From assembly GCF_036669915.1 (NCBI RefSeq), contig NC_089318.1, positions 22,962,725 through 23,026,724 of the forward strand: a stretch of DNA of 64,000 nt. The letters are read 5' to 3'. The notes under the pieces are model-generated. The model had not been told where the DNA came from. It searched no databases and worked only from the letters and a program-made list of their open reading frames with translations. How positions within the stretch are numbered: position 1 is the first letter of the stretch; each line of letters starts with the position of its first letter. This DNA is from Pocillopora verrucosa. Taxonomy: Eukaryota; Cnidaria; Anthozoa; Scleractinia; Pocilloporidae. The translations under genes were made by a program, and so were the position numbers. Below are positions 32,823 through 44,655 of this stretch, one piece after another.

Positions 32823-34842
32823 AGGAATCTACAATCGAAAACAGCGAAAATCCACTTCAGAAGGAACAAAGGCAGATAGTAGACGAACAAAGGCTGACAC
32901 CTCTTAAAGGATTTATTTCCCTCAAAGGTAACAATCAATTGTGCAAACTTACGCTTTACTGAGGTCCTTTCTTTCAGAGGTCTCTACATCCAGGGAAATT
33001 TTTGATGTGCAAGCTTTAAGAGCTTGCACATCAGAAAAGTTTCCTACTAGACTTTGGACAGCTCCATCCCTCAACATCCCCTCCCCCCCTCCCAAACTTT
33101 TTGTTTCAGGTGTAGAGAGGATCGAACCCCGAAATCTACGCGGTGTTTACCACTACATATCAAGTCTTATACTTCCAAAATTTCTTTTATCAGCCACAAG
33201 AACTAAAGATGGAGAAGATATAATCGTTGTGAATTCCTCGAAGATTCCCAGTAAAAGAGATTTCACAGGGAAGAAGGAATACAATGAAATAATGGCCCGT
33301 CTGTTATTGTAAGTGTTTTAATTTATCAGTGTCCTTATTAATTCAATGGCGACTTACACAGTGGATTTCAGAAGCATTTCCAGCTGATGACTCAAGAGTT
33401 CGCAGATCTATTTTTGCGCATAAATGACAGCCAATGAGAGAAAGCACAGAGTTATGTACAGTTACATCATCCGATGATTTGGTTCAGTTCATCAACTGAG
33501 TTGAAATGAGAATTGGCCACCGTAGAGAGTTTGTAAGCCGACGTTTCGAGTGGGCCGTCTTTAAAGCGTATCGTTCTTGTAATACCCCCAACTGATGGTG
33601 CACCACAATCTTTTTAGATTTTTTCCAAAAAAGCGAAAAGTTTGTGGTCGCAGTTCATGCTGTTACACAGAGAAGAAGCAAACTGCGTTCCCGAAAATGG
33701 GCGACGGAATTTTACAAGCTATTGATGAATCGGTGAGATGTACGAGTAGGGAAAATGTGTTAGACAAATCACGGGTTATAACATGATTTATAATAGAGCT
33801 AATTTATAATAGAGATTGTAATGATTCTAATGATTTATAATAGACTAATAAAACCGTGAGTTAATACAGAACCTATCGCTTTTTGGTCATGTTAGCTTCA
33901 CTTGACTCTTTGTTTTAATGTCATATCACTGTTAATCACAGTGATTTCGTAAATATTTCCTTAACTTTGATTATCTGCGGATTGGAAAAGTCTTGAGTGT
34001 CTCTTCAAACATGTAAAAAAGTCTACAAGTCGAGCTTCGTATTCAGTGTTATCTTTGTGTTCAGCCTTGCTCCCTGTATTATTTTTTGCAGATATCAAGA
34101 CAGACCCGTCCGCTGTGTTTTCTTCAAACCATCTTTTAAACTGAGGGCTTTGGTAACACTTTCACGGCCATTTTTCTCGTAAGTATTCTATCTCGCAGAG
34201 ATACTGACAGAAAAGAGTATCCACAACTTGATACACTCAATGTCCAAATCCAAATTTAATATACAAACTTAAACCTTCTAGTGACTATATGTATTTCAGC
34301 CGACTGACCGACTGACCCTAACGAAGAACGTCCGTCAGACGGGCTGACCACTGGTAGACAGGCTGAAGAACGTCTGACCCGCCGATGGACAGATCAACCG
34401 AAACACGTTGGCCGACAAACTGACTGACTTAGAGATCAACCGTAAAAACCTTGCTGAAAACTTTCTGGTTGTGTATTTGACTGACTGACCAACTTACACT
34501 TATGAGTAACAAAAAAAATTATCTGTATCCCCTCGCATTAGAGAAAATCACAAGTGAAAGGATTTTGAAAGATAAGTGGTTTTACTGTTTACGTCACAGA
34601 AACGACATGAGGGAAAAAACTGTTATTGTGAAGAGCAGGCGAAAGTTTTCCAAGGCTCAAGGTAAGGATGCATGTAAATTTCACAGTACTGGCCTCGGCT
34701 GTGTACTGAAGGCCTTTTTTCTAAGCACCGGTATTTCTACTATTTGCAGTTTTGAACGCCGGTTATGTAACTAGTATGAATTAATCACGAGCAATTTTCA
34801 TTTTTAGGTCTACCAGGGAGTGATTCAACCGAACAGAACTAA
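32823..34842 (+). pseudogene. Exon-like blocks of an unrecognised multi-exon gene, copy B
   Basis: Blocks 32823-32927 and 33110-33308 join in frame (LTPLKGFISLKG then VERIEPRNLRGVY) and continue through EDIIVVN and EYNEIMARLL to a GTAAGT donor. Further candidates are 34094-34180 (acceptor TTTTTTGCAG, donor GTAAGT), one ending at the donor 34662, and a terminal exon 34808-34842 ending GSDSTEQN. Frames do not all connect, and the first block found in A is deleted here. Product unrecognised. Compared with A, this copy has lost the 5' part and kept the 3' part. Confidence 0.38.
34300..34500. repeat. Degenerate gactgac-type minisatellite (unit B)
   Basis: Repeated gactgac / cgactgacc motifs interspersed with related runs. 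No open frame. Unit A lacks this segment. Confidence 0.4.
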
Positions 34843-35852
34843 TGAATAAGTCTAATTTTTCCCTTTACTCCAGTATTGCCTTAAGTAAGAATTACTTGAA
34901 GAATTACTTGAAAGAACATTATAATTGAATATTACAACAAAGATGGATACTCTCTTTTGACATCGTTTAACATCAAATAAAGAAATGCTTTGTTTAATTT
35001 TACCCTTCACCATGATTCGTTTAACGTTTTCCAAACTGTCCAAGTTCTTCTTGTTTCCGTTTTCTACCAGCATATTTTCCACAGCTTTTTTTTTCTTTAT
35101 GTTATTTTCATTTCTCTCTAATTGACAAATGAATGGCACTTTGTTCTGTTGCCGCTGAAATGCAAATCTCGACGTCTTTCACAGGAAATAAAATTGGGCA
35201 AATCGCATACTTAGAGACTTACTTTGTAGAGCCTAAATGTAAGAGGATTTGTTCCGGTGTTGGTATTATTGAGTTTCCAAGCACACTTTCCTTCCTTTTC
35301 CCCTCTGTTTCTGCCTGTTTATCATTTTCCAAGGCCGTGACTTGCAGAAACAGTGTTCAGAATAATCTCAGAGTTTCAGAACTGTACGCCAGGCAACAGG
35401 ATCAGTCACGATGGTGTAGTTTTCTTATTTTTTGTAAGAATGAGTTTTGGCCAAATTAGAAGTTCTTGATGGACGTGTACGGTATAACAATGATAGTTAG
35501 AGAAATGTGGAACTGTCTCTGTCGAATGCACTGATGGGAGGATACCTCTCCTTTGGCAGCTGCTCTTGTTATTCATTATTAATAGTCGAATGTGACCATC
35601 ATCCTTATTTAAAAATGTTAAAACCAATCACGAATAAGACGTCCCTTTTTTTTCAGGAAAGTCCTCGCACCTGACGATAATGTTATGCTTAACTTTTTTC
35701 GAGTCATTTTGGCTCGGCATGATCCGCACTTAATTTCCAAGTACTACTTTACTGAAAACCTTTGGTAATAATTCTGCTACACGGCCGACAGAAACCCAAT
35801 TGACAACTCTTTTATTGTCTATAATGATCAACGCATTACATCCATCTCGCAA
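34843..35852. other. Spacer upstream of the PAN exon (unit B)
   Basis: No conserved open frame. Probably holds the promoter of the PAN-EGF-lectin gene. Missing from unit A from about B 34963. Confidence 0.4.
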
Positions 35853-36233
35853 ATGAATGAGTTAAGTTCGAAGTTCGTCATCTTAATTCTAACGATAAGT
35901 TTTCAATGCGAAGGGGAAAATGTTATTCGTCAAGATTCTGAAATTAGTTTCGCAAACTTTGTTAAAAATCCTTTCTCTAAGCTAGCATCTCCAATCCTGG
36001 CTTCGTTGAAGCTGTCGACTCTCGATGAATGTGCTTTCGAACGTCTTACAAATAAGGAGTGCTTCTCCATAAACTTCGCGACAGCATCGGGAGGTGATGA
36101 CAAGTATGAGTGCGAGTTACTGATCGCTGATATGTTTAAACAAGCAGATAAGTTTGCTGCAAGTAGAGATTTTCATCACTACAACTACAAGGTTGGTTCT
36201 AACTTTCCTGTTGTGCAGTTGATTTTCAAGTAG

Positions 36234-36417
36234 TAGAACAGTGCTAAATTCAACGTAACATTAGTTGAATATCTTGGTTTGTAATTCAGAGAATTTCATT
36301 AAGCCTTCGCAGAGTGCTTAACCGTACTTAATCGCACGCTGCGAAGGCTTCATGAAATTCTCTGAATTACAAACCAAGATATTCAACTAATGTTACGTTG
36401 AATTTAGCACTGTTCTA
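36234..36417. repeat. 184-bp foldback (long perfect hairpin)
   Basis: Arms of about 80 bp (tagaacagtgctaaattcaa ... and its complement) with one small interruption near the loop, and a loop of about 27 bp around 36314-36340. It begins immediately after the readthrough stop of the PAN exon and lies in the predicted intron. It may be a foldback/MITE. No clear target duplication. Confidence 0.85.
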
Positions 36418-37457
36418 ACATAATATAACCGAATATCTTCCCATTTAATTTCATTCTGAATCAGTCGTGATATTTAAAGAAACACAAAGGTGAGTATTTG
36501 GAAAGCAATTCCTTGATGAAAACCAACCATCAACACTTTCTTGGATTTTTAAAATAAATTCTGACACTGTGAAACAATAGAGATCTCTGTAAATCAATTG
36601 TTTTGTCTTTTTGTTGTGCAGACGCCTTGCACGGAGAATCCTTGTAAAATGGCGCGTGCTGCTTCCCGACTTTCAATGAGGAATACAACTGCAATTGCGC
36701 CTCAGGATACAGTGGGAAACGTTGTGAGATGGGTGAGTTCAAAGCGTAGAATATTGCGGGTGTTGTCAAAATTTCATGGGTTTGATGCAGCATCAAAGTG
36801 AATATTGATCAAAGACACTAAAATGTTTCTTTATTTTGGCTGACACAAGCAAACACGTACACGTTTGTAGTTAAGGGATTATAAGCTACATACCAAGCCT
36901 AGAGTATTTAAAAGATGTAATTTTCTTAATCTCTTTTGCAGCAATTTTTTTTATCCCAGTTACCTTGGGAGGGGTGATTCCCCTGTTATTTTCTTCAGGT
37001 GCAATCTAATACATAGAGGTTACGCCCAACCCCCTTCCCCCCACTTTCATCACAGTATTTTGATAGGTTTCTCTCGCAATTCAACCGGCCAGCACTTTCT
37101 TACGCTCCTGGTTTGTTGTATTAAATCCAAGACAAAAACACAAAAACCCTACTTAGAGCTCAGACTTGCAATTTTTCATCCTGTTCCAGACGTTCAGCGA
37201 GTAATTTGAGGCGCTGTAACCACAACCGTTCAGCTATGGAAGGTCTGGGTACGAGACTACGACGCAAAGAAGTGAGAAAGCGAGGGACGCTTAGGTCGGG
37301 TAATGAACCCGACCTAGTCCTTCCTCGTTTTAAGCTCTATCACTACTGGAACCTGCTATCGCGGCTGATTTCACCACAGGGAGCCCAAGCTCTCTATGAG
37401 ACGATAATATTATACAGCTTTCTATGGGAGTTTAGAGTCAATGTGATGGGGACAGGT

Positions 37458-37501
37458 TTCTCATCCCATTACTGCCTGTGCAAGCAGTAGTGGGATGAGA
37501 A
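37458..37501. other. 18-bp stem, 8-nt loop hairpin
   Basis: TTCTCATCCCATTACTGC pairs with GCAGTAGTGGGATGAGAA with one G-T type mismatch. Unit A (near 17350) keeps only the left half. In the intron between the EGF and lectin exons. Confidence 0.6.
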
Positions 37502-37766
37502 CTCAGCTAAAAATCAGTGAAATGGACTGAACAAGGCTACCAGAGAACAAAAATATCACAAACAACATCACATGATGGTTAGAGTTTATTTGCTTTAAAA
37601 TTTGCGGAGTTACAGAATGGAACCTAACCTCATAGAGAACTTGGGCCCCCTGTGATTTCACAGCATTTTTCTTTGTGAATGCCTGAAACAAGTTACACAC
37701 CTTTTGATAAGGATTCCAGTGCACGTTGCAAAAAAAAAAAATGAATACTGGGTAAATAAAAAATGA

Positions 37767-37903
37767 GGATCAATATCAGTATCTGGGCAACTGCCCACCT
37801 ACTCATCCCCTAACCTAACATTAACCCTAACTTGTTATCAATTGACTCTTGTTGAGTTAGGGGAGGGGTAGGTGGGCAGTTGCCCGGATACTGATATTGA
37901 TCC
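37767..37903. mobile_element. hAT-like MITE with 8-bp target duplication (unit B)
   Basis: 137 bp with terminal inverted repeats beginning GGATCAATATCAGTATC, flanked by aaaaatga on both sides. The matching site in A (near 17635) is empty. I recognise the sequence type as frequent in coral non-coding DNA. Eight-base duplication fits a hAT-type transposase. Confidence 0.82.
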
Positions 37904-38354
37904 AAAAATGACTTTAATAACAAAGATGAGAAATGAAAAAAATAAAGCTAACTCCTTCATAATGAATTGAGCAATGCTAAGCCATCAAAAATTTTGAATG
38001 GTTAATTCTGCTTTCACACAGATGCCAACAACTTTTTCAACAGGTCACCTTTTAATCTGTGAGGGTGAATCTGGCCGACTGAGATGCAACAAAGAGGGAA
38101 AGATAAACATTATGTCAGCAAACTATGACAGACTAGATTCTCACTCATGTCCTCACTGGATGACCACTGACACCAACTGCCGCTCAGGGAATTCTTTTGC
38201 TGAAGTACAACAAATCTGCCAAAGTAATTCTACCTGTGAGCTGGAAGCAACTAATGTGTTTTTTGGAGGTGATCCATGCATGGGAACATATAAGTATCTA
38301 TTTGTTGAATATCAATGTCAATGACACTTGACACTCAGAAAATTTTAGGTAACT

Positions 38355-38566
38355 TTACCCTTAAAGTCTCAAGATCTGATATTTAATTCTCCCCTTTAGC
38401 TGCTTCACAATTCTTTGTAAGCAAATTGCAAGAATTTGGTGTTAGATCAAGACTACTACTTTCTACCTGATAAGTTTGAGTATTCTCATTACATGTGGGC
38501 TGGATAATGTGTGGATGTTATTGGGAGAAGTCACATGTTAATCACTGATGGGAGTTAAAAGGTTAA
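38355..38566. repeat. TTAA-ended inverted-repeat element, degenerate copy (unit B)
   Basis: Same element and position as 18083-18294 in unit A. Confidence 0.62.
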
Positions 38567-39498
38567 GAGACTTAATCTCAGACAATCCAAAGTCTGTACC
38601 TATGCTCCCAGCCTCCTCTCCCTGAGCAGAGAAGTACGCTTCTACTGCCATATTTAAAAATTTTACATAAATGCTCGATGATACTGCATGCATGATTGCA
38701 CTTGAGTACCACCAGCCAATAAGGCCACATGCATTGTAAGAAAAGAGTAATGCAAGGCAATGCCTTCCTTGCTAAAAGCACAAAAATAAAATAACCATGA
38801 AGAAATGAAGATGTACAGAAAATATTCCTGGCAGTGGTAAAACTGCTTGCTAAACATTTCAGCTGGGGCTGTGGGGGGACGTGTGGGGGAATTTACCTTG
38901 TATGATACAACAATAGACTGAGAGCTACAGTATCTGGCTGTTCTGCCAACAAATGGACTGCAATAAATAATAGTAAAGGCAGCAAGTGGAGTTTCAATGG
39001 AGTTTTATATGTCAATCACAAGTATGATTACAGACCAACCTCGATAACACAAGATCCTGTTACCAATTGATCATAACCATCACAATTTAAACAAAAAAAA
39101 GAGTAACATTTATTTGAGAAGATATCTCTGGTAGAGACATTTTCTAAAGAGAAAATTGTTCCATTTTTTAAATTCCCCAGGTTTGTGTGGCAATTAAGTG
39201 GTTGTTGCTATGGTTATTGTAATCAATTCTGTGATTCGAGGATTAAGCTGAATGGACTTGGTATGATTGGCTGCTTTAGCTGTCTGATTACAGATGTCCA
39301 ATGACAGCCAACTGTCCAATTACAACTCTGAAGAAAAATAAGTGAAAAATGAAGCAGCTAATGCACCAATCGCATTTGAGGAAATTGTAATGGTTATGAT
39401 TATCTGTAGTAATTTAACAACCCTCCTAATCAGGGGTTTCAAAATGTTTTGAAGTAGGCATCAGATCTTTGAAAAAGTAGGTGACTAAGAAGAGTTCA
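38567..39498. other. Non-coding stretch downstream of the lectin gene (unit B)
   Basis: Counterpart of 18295-19227. No gene supported. Confidence 0.4.
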
Positions 39499-39714
39499 TT
39501 AACCCTTTAACTCCCAAGATCTGATTGTTAATTCTCCCCTGTAGCTACTACAAATCTCCCTGTAACTTAGTTATGAGAATTTGGTGTTAGATTGAGACAA
39601 CAACCTCCACCTCAATGATAAGTTTGAGTATTCTCAATATCTCTTTTCTGGATAAGGTATGGATATTGTAGGGAGAAGTTACATGTTCAACACTTCTGGG
39701 AGTTAAAGGGTTAA
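39499..39714. repeat. piggyBac-like MITE with TTAA ends (unit B)
   Basis: Same element as 19228-19443, here with matching 18-bp ends (TTAACCCTTTAACTCCCA and TGGGAGTTAAAGGGTTAA). Confidence 0.77.
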
Positions 39715-40099
39715 TGGCATTAAAGGTAATTATTTTGAGCAGAGCAGCAGGCAACATGTTACCAAGTAACCAGCAGAACTCTGGCAGTAGCCAGCTTGTT
39801 TTCAAACCCCTGGCTAATTCTCCAGAGCAGAGCTATCAACAGCAATATTTTAAGTGAGCATATATAACTGAATACTTGCATGTTATAAGTATTAGCTTTA
39901 TTATTAGTATTATACAGTCAGGCAATAAATATTGTAAGTGGTTAAAAACAATCAACCACTGGATGACAGGTGACTAAAGCCTGAAACAAAGAGGCTGAAA
40001 CAGATACAAAAGTATCTCTAAAATACGCCTCTATAGGACCAAAAAACAACAAAAACTACTTGAATTCTTTTAGCTTAGGTAATAACATGATTTCAAGTG

Positions 40100-40560
40100 C
40101 AATTCACTGTTAATCAAAACTATAACAAATTTCTCAAATGTGTTTGGTTATCACCCGCCCAATTTGAGCACTAATATGACTGTGTGCATGTCATGCTTGT
40201 TATTAGATGGCATAATAGGACAGTTGAAAGGACAGTTAGCACATCATGCCTGTGTAAGTGGACAGAACGCCTCATGTGCTGGCACTGTTGTCTCCCATTT
40301 CGTCAAGTTAACTGGTTTTTTCTTAATTCTTTTTCTTAAATTTTCTAAACTGTATAATCAATGTCTTATTTCTTTATCAAATCATGTTATAGTTTTGATT
40401 AATTGGTAACAGGACTTCATGACATCCAATTCTGTCTGTAATCATACTCGTATTTAACAAATCGCACTCCAGCTTGGCATTCGTCCGATTTTTTTAATTG
40501 CTTGTATGATTACAGACCGAATTGTATTTTACTCAGTCCTATTACCATTATAAATAAGAA
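40100..40560 (-). repeat. Interspersed repeat, inverted copy (unit B)
   Basis: Counterpart of 19833-20285. Confidence 0.5.
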
Positions 40561-41404
40561 TGAGTACATTTTTCAAAGACAACCAAAATTTGAAGTCTGA
40601 AAAATTTACAAGTGCTTATTTACACCAAACTACATGAGAAATCATGTTGCTACTTGGTAATAATTAACACCAAAAAAGCATTACAGAAAGTCAGGGCAGA
40701 CTAAATGCTGAGTATGCACTTGATTTGTAATTTGCACTTGTGTTACAACTTTGGACTTGTATTGTATGATGAATAAACTCATTTTCAGCAAATCAAAAGC
40801 ATGTCACCAGGGTGCAATAATTACAATCATTGACGCTCTCCTACCTTATGGCCCAACACATGCAGCCCAGAGATCAGACCACAAATAAGGCATCAACAGC
40901 AACTCTAACAACACTACAACAAAAAGGATCCAACAGAAACACATGCATGGAAATTAATTTAAGCAAACTCTTAATTAAAGCTGTGTGGAATAATTTACAC
41001 ATCCATGTAACAAAATCAAAGTATCTCTTTCTAAATTTTGATAAACTTCAACATGAAGCAAGTTTAATTTAACAGACCACAACCCTACAAAATAATTTGA
41101 TGACATGACAGTATTGTAAAAAAAGTTATTTCCATATTGTAAGTGTATGCAAGAGAAACATGATGAGAAGTGAATTACTGCATCAGAGGGTCTATAATTT
41201 TCAAGGGATGACAATTTCTGACCAGTGCATGTCCATCCAAAATCTTTTGGAACAGGTTGTTTTCAATCAGGTGGCAAGCAGCTATGTAAATTCATGAAGC
41301 AAAAGAAACTTTTTACACTACAAAAGAACTTAAATCATTCAAGACTGACTTAATTATCATCATAGCTGTCATCGATTTGTTTTGGTGACCAAATATGGCA
41401 GCCT

Positions 41405-41610
41405 TAGCCTACTGACTCTCAGCATCTAATTTCTCCTTACAATATCTCCCTTGAATCACACAGCAAGGTCATGAGAATAAAGTATATGATCACCAACTTA
41501 AGATGCTCTTGATTGTTAAACAAATTCTCCTTGTCAGCACCTTAGGGATGCATAGAGAACAGTACAGAGAATATGCATACTGATGTTTGGGTGTAAAGTG
41601 TTTATAAATA
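41405..41610. repeat. Coral-type interspersed repeat (unit B)
   Basis: Counterpart of 21093-21302, with a degraded left end. Confidence 0.42.
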
Positions 41611-42054
41611 ATTGATCATTCTTGTAAACCAGTTAATGAGAAAATAAATTGCTAATGTTTAATTATTTAAAATTTAAATGATAATTACACACACAGCATC
41701 TTTATTTTGAAGGTAATAAAAAAATATGTATCTGCATTTAGTAATAATTACTTGAAGGAACATCTTAAAAATGTTCTGGACAAAGCCAGTTTTCAAGGTA
41801 ATTTCGATTTTTGACGCTAGTTGCTGATTAAAATATTTTCTAAATTATGATATCAAGTAGCTTGTGTAAAAAAAATAGCAGCAAAAATGTATATTTTCCC
41901 TGAGAGGTCATGCTATCAGAATCATTCATTAATTCAATCCATCAAGGTAATATTCAAGTTTAAATACTGAGCAAAACCTCTAAATAGCAGCATAACTATG
42001 CACTACAATTTTTATAAACTCAGGGTAAATGCATAAGCCATTCACAAAGTGAAA

Positions 42055-43107
42055 TTAAAGACTTGAGTTTGAACCTTTGACTCCTATTTCACTCCTTGCT
42101 GAGTTAATATTTCCGACAACTTTTAAAATCTCCTGGCAGAGGAGATCATCACTATTCACCATGTTTTCATTCATGCTGAAGTGATCTACTCCTGGTAGCT
42201 CAAGCAAAGAACACTGAACATTATGAACTTTTAAGATTTCAACAAATTCTTTAGCCTGTCGATTAATCTCTGGGGAACTATGCTCTTCCTTCACAACCAA
42301 AATAGGGCACATAAATGTTGGTGACATCTTTATCAGAATTTGTTGAGGACTGATTTGTGCAGCAGATTCTTCTGTCAGTTTTAATGCATCATTAACATAG
42401 GTATTTACAATAGGTACCAAATCAAAAACTCCTGATATCAAGAACATACCATGAATGACTTGTGGAATTGAAGGATCTTTGCTCCAGTCTGACACCATCA
42501 TCATAGCACACAAATGTGCCCCAGCTGAATGGCCACACAAGAACAGTTTGGACTTTGGAAACCTGGTATTGATATATTTCACTGCTGACTTTATTTCACT
42601 CATCAACTGATTCAAGCTCGCTTCTGGTGCAAGGTTATAACCCACCACTGCTGCAACACAACCAGCTTTAGTCCATGATTTACTAACAAAGCTGTAAATC
42701 TTCCTGCTCCCTACTTGCCAGTACCCGCCATGAACAAACAGTACTACTGGTGCAGAACTACCACCAATTTTTTTTACAGATACAGCTGTCTCATCAGTCT
42801 CTTGCAAAGGATAAAATATATCCATCTTAGCTTTCTTTTCACCATAACAGACACTCAGTTCGCAGTAAGAATTTTTGCAAGTAATTTCACTATAGCTAGT
42901 ACAGATGTTCATGTGGGAATCTACTACTTCTCCTGGGTCCATTTGCTTATTCCACATGCTTGGAGAATAATGTTGTGCCAGCCACTCATTCTTTTCCTCA
43001 TCCATGTTTGAAACATTCAGTGAGAAGCACACTAGCCTGCAGATCAAAAGGTTTTTTGGAGAGTTCTCAAGGAAAATCTTACAACTCTTCACTAGTTCTA
43101 AAGACAT
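42055..43107 (-). CDS. Kynurenine-formamidase-like alpha/beta hydrolase, copy B
   Basis: 350 residues, open throughout and a close match to copy A. It has HGGYW (126-130), GHSAGAH with Ser194 and GVDHF with His309. The acid-loop position is Ser277 (EEHSSPEI) where copy A has Gly and typical arylformamidases have Asp; Glu274/275 lie next to it. Met35 is again the likelier start. Both copies keeping an open frame without the usual Asp suggests either an alternative acid or a changed role rather than simple decay. Confidence 0.87.
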   Translation of the reverse strand: MSLELVKSCKIFLENSPKNLLICRLVCFSLNVSNMDEEKNEWLAQHYSPSMWNKQMDPGEVVDSHMNICTSYSEITCKNSYCELSVCYGEKKAKMDIFYPLQETDETAVSVKKIGGSSAPVVLFVHGGYWQVGSRKIYSFVSKSWTKAGCVAAVVGYNLAPEASLNQLMSEIKSAVKYINTRFPKSKLFLCGHSAGAHLCAMMMVSDWSKDPSIPQVIHGMFLISGVFDLVPIVNTYVNDALKLTEESAAQISPQQILIKMSPTFMCPILVVKEEHSSPEINRQAKEFVEILKVHNVQCSLLELPGVDHFSMNENMVNSDDLLCQEILKVVGNINSARSEIGVKGSNSSL

Positions 43108-43572
43108 TCAGAAAATTACCAAAGACATCCCAAAGAGTTCTGACACAATCTCATCTCAAGAGAGAGCATGATCATAGACTTCTCTCTTCTTGACTGGTGC
43201 AGGATTTTCTTATCAATGTATTTTTAGAAAGGTGTCAGTTGATGCAAGACTGTAATTGTGGAAGGTTTTTGTTCCAAATAAGAGCTGGTGAGTATGAGCT
43301 GTGAGCTGGCTAGAGATCATATTATTTAACAATATATATATATATATATATAATTTTTTTTAGATAGACAGCTTCAGTAAAATACACAATAAAAAGGAAA
43401 GGCCTGTAAGAGTTTTTTTCTTTGTGTCTTTGGAAACCACAGTGACATTTCGTTTTAACGATTTTCTAGTGATCTTGATGTGGGAATACTACTGCAGAGC
43501 ACATAGATGGGGAAATTTAAGGATCGAAATCTGTTAATGTATTACAGCCATACTAAAGGCACGAAGTCATAG
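43108..43572. other. Unit B/C junction flank
   Basis: Upstream flank of the hydrolase, with a (TA)n run near 43331-43352. No gene. Confidence 0.5.
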
Positions 43573-43947
43573 GACCAGAAAGGCAATAATAACATACTGA
43601 CAATTGGACGTTTCTTAATATCCCTGCTAATTTTAAGATCCCTGAAAGCACGAGAACAATCCTTTTTGTAGTAAATAAACGGTAGAATACAAGGTTTAAC
43701 AAGTTAAGTTAAACTTGTGAGCGTTTCATCTTACTCACTTACCAAACAGTTGTGATTTACTCACTGTCTGTCGAACCCTACTGCCTCCTTGTTTCCATGC
43801 AAACTATGTTCTGCTAGCAGGCCAGAGTGTTTGACCGAACTGAACTATTGCAATACCTCGTTATTAACCTAAATCACTTGAATTAAACCGAATATCACTC
43901 TGAAAGGCATTTTAATATCTAGGTAATGAATCGAGTACCTTGAACTT

Positions 43948-44318
43948 CAGAGATTCCAACCCTCCCGATTTGATCGGGAGTCTCCCGATTTAATGTCTTG
44001 CCTCCCGCTCTCCCGATTTTTACCAAATTCTCCCGATTTATCATAAAATTCTGAAAACTAGGGGAAAATTGCTAATCTTTAGAATTTTTGGCGATCTGTC
44101 ACTGTGAAACACTCATATTATACTTACTTTCTTCGCGAAGAGCATTATGGTATGTTATAACTCAGGCCGGAATGATGTCAAAATTCAGGAAATGGCACTT
44201 GAGAGAACCTAAATTTGCAAAATTTCCCGGGGGCATGCCCCCTGACCCCCCTAGAAGCTCGCGCCTTTGGCACTAATAATTACTCCCTATTTTCCATCAC
44301 ATGGGGTTGGAATCTCTG
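43948..44318. mobile_element. 371-bp MITE inserted in unit C only
   Basis: Perfect 15-bp terminal repeats (CAGAGATTCCAACCC and complement). gaactt flanks it at 43942-43947 and 44319-44324, where A and B have one gaactt. Contains repeated ctcccgattt motifs. No transposase frame. Superfamily not settled; the ends are hAT-like but only 6 bp of duplication are seen. Confidence 0.85.
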
Positions 44319-44655
44319 GAACTTATCACAAAAATGTCCAAAAATCTTGAAGTGCCTCAGCTTTCTAAAGAGAGGATCACAAGACGTGGAGAACTAAGGC
44401 GAGTCAAGAAGAAATGGGGGGAGGGGATGGTAAGGTAAATCTATGTTTCTGATATCAGTGGCTAAGGTCGTTCGCTTCTCTCAAAGTGAGGCAAAAGCTA
44501 ACTTTGAAAACTTCGGAAAACAATCAGAAAAAAAATTGGGATGAATTCTCTTTCCAGTCGATAAATGTTCTATGATGACGTGACTATGAGCATTAAGGGG
44601 TGGTTGAAAAGCATCATAGTCACCTGACGCATTCTCCTTCGGCAAACTTCTTAAC

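Larger units (their letters stand above)
35853..38324 (+). pseudogene. PAN-EGF-SUEL lectin gene with a frameshifted EGF exon, copy B
   Basis: Exon 1 (ATG 35853 to about 36191) encodes a signal peptide (KFVILILTISFQC core) and a PAN/apple-like module with spaced Cys (LDECAF, NKECFSINF, KYECELL). A weak donor GTTGGT keeps phase 0 into the EGF exon 36622-36732, which starts TPCTENPC and so retains Cys1. A one-base deletion after the second Cys (TGTAAAATGG against TGTGAAAATGG in A) then destroys the EGF frame. The lectin exon (acceptor CAACAG ending near 38043, to 38324) is open and near-identical to copy A. Such proteins are secreted carbohydrate binders; this copy would be functional only if the frameshift is a sequence error. 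Confidence 0.68.
23222..43572. repeat. Tandem cassette unit B
   Basis: This is the second full copy, about 2.9 kb shorter than A. The net difference comes from ten fewer TPR units (1.2 kb), deletion of the ERC and SCX genes, loss of the first exon block of the unknown gene, and absence of the pogo-like element. These are partly offset by sequence that A has lost (PAN exon, extra exon blocks) and by a foldback and a 137-bp element absent from A. SP-1, TPR-CHAT and the hydrolase are intact. Confidence 0.93.
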
